DNA from: Bacteroidales bacterium
GTDB lineage: Bacteria > Bacteroidota > Bacteroidia > Bacteroidales > UBA12077
DNA: 64,000 nucleotides
Direction: 5' to 3'
Assembly (NCBI GenBank): GCA_016342685.1
Contig: JAEINU010000003.1
Coordinates: 248,001-312,000, forward strand
In this document: piece after piece, positions 1 through 8,506 of the stretch
Position numbering within the stretch: position 1 is the first letter of the stretch
How the letters are laid out: each line of letters starts with the position of its first letter
Made by a program: the position numbers and the translations under genes
The notes under the pieces: model-generated
Told to the model about the DNA's origin: nothing
Seen by the model: only the letters and a program-made list of their open reading frames with translations
Databases searched by the model: none

Positions 1-735
1 GTGCTTACTATTCAAGAGATATTTGAGACTAAACTTGAGCAAGTTTTTAAATATAAAATCCCTTGTTTAGGATGTGGAAGGACAGATGCTGGAGTTCATG
101 CGGCTCAGTATTTTTTTCATATTGATCTTAAAAAAGAAATTGATTTTGATTTAAAGTTTAGGTTAAACAAAATGTTGCCACATGATATTTCTGTTTATGA
201 TGTTATAAAAATGGAACAGGATTACCATGCACAATTCGATGCTTCTGAACGTACGTACGATTATTTTATACATACCTATAAAGAACCTTTTCTCTCAAAT
301 CAAAGTTCATTCTATTTATTCGATGAACTTCTAGATTTGAAGAAAATGAATCAAGCTGTATTGATGCTTTTAAAATATCACGATTTTAAAGCTTTTTGTA
401 AGACGCCCGACAAGCATGATAATACCATTTGTAATATAAAAGGAGTTAAGCTTTTTAAAAATGACAGTGGAGATAGAATTCGATTTCAAATAACTGCTAA
501 TAAGTTTCTGAAAAGCATGATTCGAATAATCGTTTATAGATTGTTAGAAATCGGAAGTGATAAATTAAGTGTTGATGAGTTTGAACATTTTTTAGTAAAT
601 AAGGAACCTTCTAAATTTAATAATTTAGCATATCCACAAGGATTGTATCTATCAAGGGTTAAATACGAATTTTTAGATATAACACCCAAAAATGATTTTT
701 CTAATATCTTGAATAATTATTGGCAAGTTGTTTAA
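1..735 (+). CDS. truA: tRNA pseudouridine synthase A (5'-truncated by window edge)
   Basis: TruA isomerises uridines 38-40 in the tRNA anticodon stem-loop to pseudouridine. The GCGRTDAGVHA motif near the start contains the catalytic Asp (D29 of the visible part), and the region up to about residue 220 follows the TruA fold, including a KSMIRIIV segment. E. coli TruA has its catalytic Asp near residue 60, so about 30 N-terminal residues lie upstream of the window. The GTG at base 1 is therefore an internal Val codon, not a start. The gene ends at TAA. The next gene begins about 90 bases later and appears functionally unrelated. The family call is secure; the 5' end cannot be seen. Confidence 0.93.
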   Translation: MLTIQEIFETKLEQVFKYKIPCLGCGRTDAGVHAAQYFFHIDLKKEIDFDLKFRLNKMLPHDISVYDVIKMEQDYHAQFDASERTYDYFIHTYKEPFLSNQSSFYLFDELLDLKKMNQAVLMLLKYHDFKAFCKTPDKHDNTICNIKGVKLFKNDSGDRIRFQITANKFLKSMIRIIVYRLLEIGSDKLSVDEFEHFLVNKEPSKFNNLAYPQGLYLSRVKYEFLDITPKNDFSNILNNYWQVV

Positions 736-821
736 ATAAACATTTTGTATTCTTATTATGTTTTAAATTACTTTAGAAGTGGCTGTACAAAATGTCTCTT
801 TTTTATTTTAATAATATAATT

Positions 822-1109
822 ATGATAATAGTAACAGTAAAATCAAATCCCAAACCTGAATTTAAAATTGATTTCTTAAACGAATTCAATAATATAGCCA
901 AAACGGTTCGAGAAGAGCAAGGTTGTATAGAATATCAAATTTATCAAAAGGATAAAGACAGCAGTGATTTATTTGTTTTCGAACGTTGGGAATCTCGCGA
1001 CGCTTTGGATGCTCATTTGAAAACCAAACATATGATTGAGTTTTTTGAAACAACAGGATCTTGGTTCGAATTAGAGAAAGAACTAAAAATATATGAAGTG
1101 TCGGAGTAA
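822..1109 (+). CDS. Antibiotic biosynthesis monooxygenase (ABM) domain protein
   Basis: This is a small ferredoxin-fold protein of about 95 residues in the ABM/YgiN-like family: cofactor-free quinol monooxygenases or heme-degrading-type dimers. Visible family marks are the N-terminal strand MIIVTVKSNP, the GCIEYQIYQ strand, the FERWESRDALDAHLKTKH segment and a C-terminal strand ending LKIYEV. The reading frame is open from an ATG at 792, but the extra ten residues are hydrophobic and unlike the family, so I place the start at the ATG at 822. The substrate cannot be told from sequence. It sits 69 bases before a flavodoxin-like gene, and a redox link between the two is only a guess. Confidence 0.8.
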   Translation: MIIVTVKSNPKPEFKIDFLNEFNNIAKTVREEQGCIEYQIYQKDKDSSDLFVFERWESRDALDAHLKTKHMIEFFETTGSWFELEKELKIYEVSE

Positions 1110-1148
1110 ATTAATATAATTAGTTTCAAATTTAATTTAAAAACGAAT

Positions 1149-1156
1149 TAAATTTG
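1149..1156 (+). promoter_or_regulatory. Candidate -7 element upstream of flavodoxin-like gene
   Basis: TAAATTTG matches the Bacteroidota primary-sigma -7 consensus TAnnTTTG, 22 bases before the ATG at 1179. The expected -33 TTG is only weakly matched (TTTC around 1124), so this is a modest candidate. Confidence 0.4.
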
Positions 1157-1178
1157 CGGTCTAATAATAAAAGGAAAT

Positions 1179-1814
1179 ATGAAAGTAGTTGCATTTAACG
1201 GAAGTCCAAAACCAAAAGGGAATACATACTATGCCATTAAGCTGGTAACCGATGAATTAGAAAAGCAGGGTATAGAAACGGAAATTATTACAATCGGAAA
1301 TAAAATGATAAGCGGTTGCATTGCATGTAATCAGTGTATTAAGAATAAAGATGAGAAATGCTCAATTAAAAATGACGGAGTAAATGAGTGGATACAGAAT
1401 ATGAAGGAGGCCGATGGTATTATTCTTGGTTCGCCGGTACACTATGCGTCTATGGCTGGAAATATGAAATCATTCTTAGATCGAGCATTTTATGTTGCTG
1501 GTGTAAATGATTCTTTGTTTCGACATAAAGTAGGGGCTTCTGTTGTTGCTGTTCGCCGATCGGGTGGTTTGCCGGCTTTTAACGAGCTAAACAATTTCTT
1601 GAATTATTCCGAAATGATGATTCCAACATCGAACTACTGGAATGTGATACATGGAACAAAACCTGGAGAGGTTCTTCAAGACGAAGAAGGAGTTCAAATT
1701 ATGAAAACTCTAGGGCAGAACATGGCATATCTTCTTAAACTCATTGAGTTTGGAAAAGGAAGTGTTAAAGCTCCGGATATGACTAAAAAGATCTACACTA
1801 ATTTTGTAAGATAA
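1179..1814 (+). CDS. Flavodoxin-like NAD(P)H-dependent FMN reductase
   Basis: This 211-aa protein has a Rossmann-like flavodoxin fold and probably binds FMN. The N-terminal phosphate-binding loop reads FNGSPKPKGNT, and a second flavin-loop signature, GIILGSPVHYASMAG, lies near residues 85-100. A Cys cluster (CIACNQC, with a further Cys in KCSIKND) near residues 47-62 is typical of the iron-sulfur-flavoprotein/NADPH-dependent FMN reductase branch. In that branch the Cys residues may ligate a cluster or simply be conserved. No membrane segment or signal peptide is seen. It is followed 52 bases later by an EamA transporter. The physiological acceptor is unknown. Confidence 0.85.
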   Translation: MKVVAFNGSPKPKGNTYYAIKLVTDELEKQGIETEIITIGNKMISGCIACNQCIKNKDEKCSIKNDGVNEWIQNMKEADGIILGSPVHYASMAGNMKSFLDRAFYVAGVNDSLFRHKVGASVVAVRRSGGLPAFNELNNFLNYSEMMIPTSNYWNVIHGTKPGEVLQDEEGVQIMKTLGQNMAYLLKLIEFGKGSVKAPDMTKKIYTNFVR

Positions 1815-1866
1815 AAGGAATCTTTAGCAGATAAATTCTGCCTTTTCTAAAGCATAAAACCAATAA

Positions 1867-2787
1867 ATGAAAAATAAATTAATAACAGGATATGCTTTAG
1901 CTTTGCTAGCAACTGCGCTCTGGTCGGGGAATTTTATTGTTGCACGTGATTTATCTGAGAGTGTGCATCCTTTCAGCCTTTCGTTTTATCGTTGGCTAGT
2001 TGCCACAATTATATTTACACCGTTTGCAATAAAAAGAGTAATTCATGATTGGGGAATTATTAGAAAGCATTTTTTGTATCTAATTGTTACAGCTTTATTG
2101 GGAGTAAGTATTTTTAACACTCTAATTTATTTTGCAGGGCGATCAACTGCTGCTGTAAACATGTCATTAATAATGCTCACCTTTCCGATCTATATTCTTA
2201 TTATTTCGGCAATTCTTTTTAAGGAGAAAATAGGGTTTAAGAAAGTAGCGGGAATAGTTGTTGTATTAATTGGAGTTATTGGAATTGTAACAAAAGGACA
2301 GTGGTTAGATATCTTTAATATTAAACTTAACTCTGGTGATCCACTAATGCTATTGGCAGCTCTTATTTTTGCCACGCATAGCATTCTGGTAAAAACGAAA
2401 CCTAAAAAGCTAAGCATTTTTTCGTTACAATACATGACTTTTCTATTGGGAGTGCTTATACTTTTCCCTTTTCATTTATGGTCATTCAAACAGAATGGAA
2501 ATGTTGAATTTACAGGTTCTATGGTTGGAAGCATTTTATACATAGGTATCTTTTCATCGCTTATTTCTTTTGTGTCATGGAATAAAGCTATAGATAGAAT
2601 AGGGGCTTCAACTGCAGGAATGATTTATTATTTATTACCTCTATTTAGTGGTTTAGCAGCTTGGATTATTTTAAGCGAAAAGTTAAAATATTATCATCTG
2701 TTCAGTGGAGTATTAATCGTTACAGGAATATTAATTAGTAATCATAAATCAACTCAAAATAAAAAAACAGCCAGAGAGATTCTCTGA
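1867..2787 (+). CDS. DMT-superfamily EamA transporter
   Basis: This 306-aa integral membrane protein has about ten predicted helices arranged as two EamA repeats, the drug/metabolite exporter fold (RhaT/YdcZ relatives). The first repeat starts GYALALLATALWSGNFI, the classic EamA entry helix, and includes AAVNMSLIMLTFPI. The second repeat includes a GDPLMLLAALIFATHSI helix and ends near LFSGVLIVTGILIS. The family exports or imports small metabolites; the substrate cannot be predicted. The stop codon lies inside a strong hairpin terminator, so transcription ends right at the gene end. The preceding 52-base gap makes co-transcription with the flavodoxin gene plausible. Confidence 0.9.
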   Translation: MKNKLITGYALALLATALWSGNFIVARDLSESVHPFSLSFYRWLVATIIFTPFAIKRVIHDWGIIRKHFLYLIVTALLGVSIFNTLIYFAGRSTAAVNMSLIMLTFPIYILIISAILFKEKIGFKKVAGIVVVLIGVIGIVTKGQWLDIFNIKLNSGDPLMLLAALIFATHSILVKTKPKKLSIFSLQYMTFLLGVLILFPFHLWSFKQNGNVEFTGSMVGSILYIGIFSSLISFVSWNKAIDRIGASTAGMIYYLLPLFSGLAAWIILSEKLKYYHLFSGVLIVTGILISNHKSTQNKKTAREIL

Positions 2788-2795
2788 CTGTTTTT
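2763..2795. terminator. Bidirectional intrinsic terminator
   Basis: The arms CAGAGA (2772-2777) and TCTCTG (2781-2786) extend through CAG/CTG and AAAAA/TTTTT with one C-A mismatch. The A and T tracts make it usable on both strands. It separates the convergent EamA gene and endonuclease gene and contains the EamA stop codon. Confidence 0.9.
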
Positions 2796-2813
2796 AATTA
2801 AGGTTTGATAATG

Positions 2814-5800
2814 TTATTCTACAACTAATTTATGTGTTTCATTTAATTTGTTGTCAGAGATCATAATATAATAAAGCCCTGTATTGAGCTTAGAAATATC
2901 AATTTGTTCTTCGTGATTTCCGTTAATACGGATGTTGTTCTTAGAAATCATAATTCGACCATGAAGATCAACTATTCTATAAGATACATTCTTAATATTA
3001 TCATTTCCAATTACTAGTGTTGTATACGAACTAGCTGGATTTGGATAAAGTTTGGTGTCTATAGAATTATGTAGTTCTGTAGTTTCAATGATTGCTGATT
3101 TTGCAGAACTCACATTAATCGTATAATCTTCAACTTCGCCATAGCTAAAAGTTTCACAAGGAGTAGCAGCCGAATTGTATTTCATAGTAACTCGCATTCT
3201 GGTTGTTCCTGCTAAAGCTGTTGTAGGAACTGTAAAATTATATGTTAATGTTCCTGCACTGCTCGACGAGCCTGTTGCCATTTCTTCATTACTATCAAAT
3301 GTTCCATTCTGATTCCAATCAATCCATATATGCCAGTATTCGGTGTAGCTTGAACTTTTAAAACCACAGCTCACATTAATTGAAATATTTGTACCTGGAC
3401 TTACTGTAGTTGATAAATTCGTAAAATCGGCATAGCCTCCATTTGCTGTTGTAACATTATTTATCGATCCGATAGAAACTAGATCGATCCATTCGTAATT
3501 AATATTGTTTCCTATTGTACTGCAATATGTTAATTGAACCGATGAAGTTGTTACATTCAGTGTGCTGCTTAATGCAGAAGTATTGCCGGCAGCATCTTTT
3601 GCTTTAATTGTATATGAGTATTGTGTCGATGCAGATAATCCAGTAACCGAATAATTTGTATTTGCCGAATTACCAAGTAATGTTTTGTTTTGATATATCT
3701 CATATTCTGTTACGCCTACATTGTCTGAAGATGCATTCCAACTTATAGTGGCAGACGATGATGTAATATTGCTTGCTGTAAGTGAACTTGGAATTGAAGG
3801 AGCTTCGGTATCAGCAACAGCTTCTGAGAAAGAAACCGTATAATCTTCAACTTCACCGTAACTAAATGCTTCACATGCAGTTTGTGCTCCATTGTATTTC
3901 ATCGATACACGCATGCGAGTTGACCCTGTTGCAGTAGATAGAATATTTATATTGCCTGTAACTGCTGTGTTACTTAACGATCCAGCATCAAATGCCAATT
4001 CATTTGCATCTTCAAAATCTCCGTCCGAATTATAGTCAATCCAAATTTTCCAATACTCATTGTATGTTGAACTACTAAAACCTGGAGTTAAGGACACATT
4101 AACAATACTTCCTGCTTCTAATGAAATCACCTCAGAAGTATAATCGGTATAGTTTGCAGCTCCCGACACATTTGAATAAGAACCAATTGCAACAGTTGCA
4201 ATCCATTCGTACGTTGAGTTATTCCCTTGAGAACTGCAGTACGTTGCAACAATATCTGATGTTGTTACATTGATTGTATTACTTGCAGTTGACACATTTC
4301 CAGCCGCATCTTTTGCTTTAACATAAAACGAATAGGATGTTGATGCTGTTAATCCCGTTACAGAATAATTTGTGTTTACTGTATTTGTTAACAAACTTCC
4401 ATTTCTGTAGATATCGTACGAGGAAACACCAATGTTATCTGTAGAAGCAATCCAAGCTAAATTAACAGACGTTTCAGTAATGCTGGATGAACTCAAACTA
4501 CTTGGTGCAGAAGGTGCTTCCGTATCAACTATTCCGCCATCAACAGTATGAGATCCTAAATAAGTATAGGTATCTATAGCATAAGAAGTCCATTCTGTTG
4601 TTGTGTAAGTTGTATTTGGAGATGTTACATTTGAATTTCGCACTAAGGTTAAATCTTTGGCAAAATCGGCAGAAGAGTTTAGAGTTCCCAACATGTCGAT
4701 TAAAATGCCATTTTTAAATAGTCCTAATGGATCATTTCCATTAAATGTTAAGGCATCAACTCCAGTTTGTAAATCGGCAACTGCCTTCATTTCCGATGAA
4801 GCGGATGAATTAACAATTACATAAACATCGCCATTGGCGAGCGTTCCACTTAGAGTCAATATGGTTCCCCAATCTCCAGCTCCGTTCGTTTGTTTTCTTA
4901 CAGAGAAATTTGAAAGATCAATTGCAGAACCTGTGAAATTTGCAATTTCAATTCCTTTATTATAAGATGAGCCTTCAATGTATTCCGAAAATAGAAGGTC
5001 GGTTGTAGTTCCAGTTCCTCCCGTACTAAGTTGGCCGCTAACAATATTACTATTACTACTATTTCCATAGGTATTATAAGCAAGTATATAATAATAGTAA
5101 GTGATACTTTCTGAAACAGAATGATCGGTATATCCTGTTGAGTTTGCTGTTAGGTCAGTTAACAAACTATAACTGGAGCCACTTGTAGATTTATAAATCT
5201 TATATCCATCTTCATCTGAAACATTATTCCAAGTAAGATTGATACTAGAAGATGTTGAACTAAATTGAAGACTAGGGGTTGATGGTGGAGTATTAACAGG
5301 CGTTAAGCTCCATGCTCTTGCAACTAATTCGGGATAATCAATAAATGGATTGCGATTTCCCTGATAGGTTTCAACTTCACCGTTGCGTTCTATTTCTGCT
5401 GCATCAACAGGATCATCCAAATGCCATTGGTAAAAAACATTAATATCTCCAACCTGACTCAGGTTTCCTGCTTGTGTTGGATACATGGTGTAAAAATAGA
5501 AAATGGCACGTGCAGCATTTCCTTTATGATCTTCGCGAGGTTCAAAAGTCGAACTGGCATATTCACTATATAAATCAATGTTGCTTGTTGGAATAGTAGT
5601 CTGTGATTGACTTAAATACATCCATTTAGCGGTTGAATTATCGTCAATATCCGTTAAGGGATAATTAGATCGGGTACTATTCCAATTTTCGTAGGTTGGA
5701 TACAAATGATGAATATCTGAAACCATCGGATCCGATTCGTTAAAGAAACTTTGTGGTATAGTGTGTTCGCAGTTAATAGGAGCGGGGTAAGTTGTTGTAC

Positions 5801-6065
5801 CTCCGTATGCACTGTTTACTTCGAGTCCGGAATATACACAAGTTATTACTCCATTTTCATTGTCGATGTAATTGTATAAATACCTTCTTGCAGAAGTGTA
5901 GCCAAGAGTTTGATGTTTTCCATCGTAGTAGTTTGTTCGTAACCAAGTTTTAAGGTCTTCTCCGTTTACATTTTCAGGAGGAATCTGTGAGAAAGCAATC
6001 TGACTAACTAATAAGAACAACGCAGCCAAAAAACTCACTCTTCTTTTAAGTAAAGTTTTTTTCAT
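2814..6065 (-). CDS. Secreted multidomain endonuclease I with FN3, lamin-tail and GEVED modules and a T9SS type A tail
   Basis: This 1083-aa protein begins with a signal peptide (LFLLVSQIAFS, cleavage near residue 26). Residues ~30-253 are an endonuclease I (EndA/NucM/Vvn-like) nuclease: NCEHTIPQSFF (E100/H101, general base and metal region), DIHHLYP, and KGNAARAIFYFYTMY with the metal-binding Asn. Downstream, in order, are FN3 (~259-345), a lamin-tail-like domain (~352-500, LLFSEYIEGSSYNKGIEIAN), FN3 (~515-603), GEVED (~606-752, SYGEVEDYTV), FN3 (~758-845), GEVED (~848-985, SYGEVEDYTI) and a type A T9SS sorting domain (~1005-1083, KLYPNPAS...LNTGLYYIMI). It is predicted to be secreted or surface-anchored by T9SS and to degrade extracellular DNA or RNA. 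The family's usual length is about 230-300 residues, so about 800 residues are accessory. Confidence 0.93.
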   Translation of the reverse strand: MKKTLLKRRVSFLAALFLLVSQIAFSQIPPENVNGEDLKTWLRTNYYDGKHQTLGYTSARRYLYNYIDNENGVITCVYSGLEVNSAYGGTTTYPAPINCEHTIPQSFFNESDPMVSDIHHLYPTYENWNSTRSNYPLTDIDDNSTAKWMYLSQSQTTIPTSNIDLYSEYASSTFEPREDHKGNAARAIFYFYTMYPTQAGNLSQVGDINVFYQWHLDDPVDAAEIERNGEVETYQGNRNPFIDYPELVARAWSLTPVNTPPSTPSLQFSSTSSSINLTWNNVSDEDGYKIYKSTSGSSYSLLTDLTANSTGYTDHSVSESITYYYYILAYNTYGNSSNSNIVSGQLSTGGTGTTTDLLFSEYIEGSSYNKGIEIANFTGSAIDLSNFSVRKQTNGAGDWGTILTLSGTLANGDVYVIVNSSASSEMKAVADLQTGVDALTFNGNDPLGLFKNGILIDMLGTLNSSADFAKDLTLVRNSNVTSPNTTYTTTEWTSYAIDTYTYLGSHTVDGGIVDTEAPSAPSSLSSSSITETSVNLAWIASTDNIGVSSYDIYRNGSLLTNTVNTNYSVTGLTASTSYSFYVKAKDAAGNVSTASNTINVTTSDIVATYCSSQGNNSTYEWIATVAIGSYSNVSGAANYTDYTSEVISLEAGSIVNVSLTPGFSSSTYNEYWKIWIDYNSDGDFEDANELAFDAGSLSNTAVTGNINILSTATGSTRMRVSMKYNGAQTACEAFSYGEVEDYTVSFSEAVADTEAPSIPSSLTASNITSSSATISWNASSDNVGVTEYEIYQNKTLLGNSANTNYSVTGLSASTQYSYTIKAKDAAGNTSALSSTLNVTTSSVQLTYCSTIGNNINYEWIDLVSIGSINNVTTANGGYADFTNLSTTVSPGTNISINVSCGFKSSSYTEYWHIWIDWNQNGTFDSNEEMATGSSSSAGTLTYNFTVPTTALAGTTRMRVTMKYNSAATPCETFSYGEVEDYTINVSSAKSAIIETTELHNSIDTKLYPNPASSYTTLVIGNDNIKNVSYRIVDLHGRIMISKNNIRINGNHEEQIDISKLNTGLYYIMISDNKLNETHKLVVE

Positions 6066-6491
6066 AAATTAGATGTTTAGGTGTTTAAGAATAGTAAGAA
6101 CGGGAATTAATTAATACCATATGTTAATTTGATGTTGTGTTTATGAACTTATAACTAAGCTTATTAACAACTCAAACCCATAAAAGGTTATGCATGTTCT
6201 TTAGAAAGTGATAAATTTATTCTTATCCCATAAGAAGAGGGGTTTAAGCAGAAAAAAATAAACTATTCGCACAAAAAGTAGCCGAATAGTCTAAATTGAA
6301 CTTTTTGAAAAATTCGGTGTGTAATTTCATTCTTTTCTTATTGAGGAAATTGATTCTGGCTTCAATTACAATGCTTTTTTAATTTTTCAAAAAGTAATAA
6401 ACCTTATTTCCTTCTTTTATTTAATAAAAGTTTAATTTAGATAAATTGTTATTTATAATCGAAGAAACAACGTTTAATATTATCCTTTACC
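6066..6491. other. Divergent intergenic region (426 bases)
   Basis: No convincing ORF or RNA gene is present. The region must hold promoters for the nuclease (leftward) and the transglutaminase-like gene (rightward), but I found no clean TAnnTTTG element. It contains a perfect 8-bp inverted repeat, ACTATTCG (6262-6269) and CGAATAGT (6283-6290). It also has a distant 15-base inverted pair (6300-6314 and 6381-6395), each arm of which is nearly self-palindromic. Confidence 0.6.
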
Positions 6492-8447
6492 ATGAGAAAA
6501 ATACCATTAATTGCACTGCTAATTCTTAGTTTTAACGCATTTTGTCAGCAAGTTGACACAACCATATTTGATTCTGATTTTGAAAAAGGGATTTTTACTA
6601 AATACCTAAATAAAGAAGAGGTTAAGCCATTGGATTTTTTTATAGCTATAAACTCTTCTGATCTTAATCTGAAAATAGAAAAGAAAATCAACGATTTTTA
6701 TGCTGATCCGATTAATATTAAGATCTCACAATACAAGAACAAGAAAAGGATAAAATCAATTTATAATTCGGTACACGGAAAATTTTTGAGAAAATATAGC
6801 GAAGAAACTTTTTTTGGTGAGATTTTTAAAAATGGAAATTACAATTGCGTTTCGGCTAGTGCGTTGTTTGCATTAATCCTTGAAAAATATCATATCGATT
6901 ATGAGATAAAAGAAACTCCTACTCATGTTTATTTAATTGCTGATCCCCAAAATACGGGTTATTTAATTGAGACAACCTTGCCATCGAGTGGTGTATTACA
7001 ATTCGACGAAAAATTCAAGAAAACCTATATTGATTATTTGCGTGATAACAAGGTTATTTCTGAACAGGAATATAAAAATAAAACGGTAGTGCAATTATTT
7101 AACGAAAACTATACTTCAGACGAAACCATTGATATTTATAATTTGGCGGGCTTACAATATTATAATAAAGGAGTAACGGCATTTAACAATGAAGATTATT
7201 ATGAGGCGCTTAACAGTTTTGAAAAGGCCGAAATACTTTATCCTTCGGACAAAATAAGATTCTTAACAAATGGAGTTATAGGAAATCTTATCGAAAAAGA
7301 AAGTGCAAATAGAAATTATAGTGGAGAACTTTTGGCCAAATTCTTAAATAACAACCAGTCAAATCAAACAGCTTTGATGCAAGGTCAAGATTATTTTAAT
7401 GGTATTTCCAACGAATTAATAATGAATCACCCTGATCTTAACAGGTATACTTATTATTATAGCCAGTTAGAGAAGTTTGTGTCTGATTCTATTGATATGA
7501 AAGAAATTAGTAATTCATACTATTCGTTTATTGGTTTTTATCATTACAGTAATTTTGAGTATGCCAAGGCTATTTGCGCATTGGAAAAAGCTTATAAATT
7601 GAATGCTTCTAATATTCGCACAAAACAATTTATATCTGAAGTTTCCTTAAAGTATATTGTTAATGAAGGAAATTATGAAACCTCAATCGATACAATACAA
7701 TTGTATTTAAAGAAATTTGACTTTCTATCGAAAGATAAGTTTTTAATGCGATTCTATAAATATTGCTATGCAGAAACCATCTCGTCTTACTTTATGAAGA
7801 ATCAACCTAAAAAAGCTACGACTTATATTAAGGCTTTAGAGGATCTTTTCCGAGAGCCCAATAAAAGCGACGAGGAGTTTGTGGAATTAGCTTACGGGCA
7901 AGCTGCCACTTATTATTTTCGTAAATCGAATTACAATAAAGCGGAGCATTACATTTTAAGAGGTTTAAAGATTTGTCCGAACTCAGAAGCATTAAAACAA
8001 CGACTTGAGTCGATTAGAAATATAAGTCGCTCCTTAACAGGATATTCGGGAATTTATTCGGGTGAGCAAGAATATAAAAATGCTTTAGCAAAGGCAAAAA
8101 GGAATAAATCGAGTACAAATTTGAATGTTGGTAAATATCTCATTGGGAAATGGGAAATGAAACAGTTTAGGGAAGAGGGGCAAACTGTGCAGGCAACAGG
8201 CGATTATGCTTTTAAGATTAATCTGTTAAAATCTAAAAACGTTATTTATACCTATGGTGAGGACCACCATACTGGAACATGGAAATATAACAATGATTTA
8301 TGTATTCTTAAACTAGATAGTAAAGACAATCTTGGTGATACTCAAATTGTTATTAGTAGCATAAATAATAAAGAGATGAGGGGTTTCATGTTTTTCGATA
8401 ATGATTACTCGGAAATCATTGAGGTTGAATTTGCGGTAAATAAATAA
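6492..8447 (+). CDS. Secreted transglutaminase-like / TPR / lipocalin-like protein
   Basis: This 651-aa protein begins with a signal peptide (IALLILSFNAFCQQ). Residues ~90-165 resemble a transglutaminase-like papain-fold core: NYNCVSASALFALIL (candidate nucleophile C119), THVYLIAD (H145) and LIETT (E160). A run of TPR-like helices follows: FNNEDYYEALNSFEKAEILY near 230-255, YSNFEYAKAICALEKAYKLN near 355-380, and FRKSNYNKAEHYILRGLKIC near 475-500. The last ~100 residues (LIGKWEMKQF...HHTGTWKY) look like a small lipocalin-like beta-barrel. It is predicted to be periplasmic or exported. No T9SS tail is seen. Enzymatic activity (protease, amidase or none) is undetermined. The gene stands alone between an intergenic region and a terminator. 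Confidence 0.75.
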   Translation: MRKIPLIALLILSFNAFCQQVDTTIFDSDFEKGIFTKYLNKEEVKPLDFFIAINSSDLNLKIEKKINDFYADPINIKISQYKNKKRIKSIYNSVHGKFLRKYSEETFFGEIFKNGNYNCVSASALFALILEKYHIDYEIKETPTHVYLIADPQNTGYLIETTLPSSGVLQFDEKFKKTYIDYLRDNKVISEQEYKNKTVVQLFNENYTSDETIDIYNLAGLQYYNKGVTAFNNEDYYEALNSFEKAEILYPSDKIRFLTNGVIGNLIEKESANRNYSGELLAKFLNNNQSNQTALMQGQDYFNGISNELIMNHPDLNRYTYYYSQLEKFVSDSIDMKEISNSYYSFIGFYHYSNFEYAKAICALEKAYKLNASNIRTKQFISEVSLKYIVNEGNYETSIDTIQLYLKKFDFLSKDKFLMRFYKYCYAETISSYFMKNQPKKATTYIKALEDLFREPNKSDEEFVELAYGQAATYYFRKSNYNKAEHYILRGLKICPNSEALKQRLESIRNISRSLTGYSGIYSGEQEYKNALAKAKRNKSSTNLNVGKYLIGKWEMKQFREEGQTVQATGDYAFKINLLKSKNVIYTYGEDHHTGTWKYNNDLCILKLDSKDNLGDTQIVISSINNKEMRGFMFFDNDYSEIIEVEFAVNK

Positions 8448-8475
8448 TCCTGCCAAAGTAACTATCGGCAGGATT
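8446..8475. terminator. Intrinsic terminator hairpin between convergent genes
   Basis: A perfect 9-bp stem AATCCTGCC / GGCAGGATT with a 12-base loop starts on the last two bases of the upstream stop codon. The T-tract is short on either strand, so efficiency is uncertain. Its position between convergent genes supports a terminator role. Confidence 0.75.
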
Positions 8476-8506
8476 AAGAAAAGTATATTAGGTATATTAT
8501 TCTTAT

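Noticed and set aside
792-821. Earlier start for the ABM-domain protein
   Set aside because: The ten extra residues are unlike the family, whose first strand begins at the ATG at 822.
3100-4560. Repeated blocks in the nuclease gene that resemble a DNA repeat array
   Set aside because: The similarity comes from tandem FN3 and GEVED protein domains, not from CRISPR or satellite repeats; unit length and spacing are not regular at the DNA level.
6300-6395. 15-base inverted pair ACTTTTTGAAAAATT / AATTTTTCAAAAAGT as a regulatory site
   Set aside because: Each arm is almost self-palindromic and A/T-only apart from three bases, so chance pairing in AT-rich DNA is likely.
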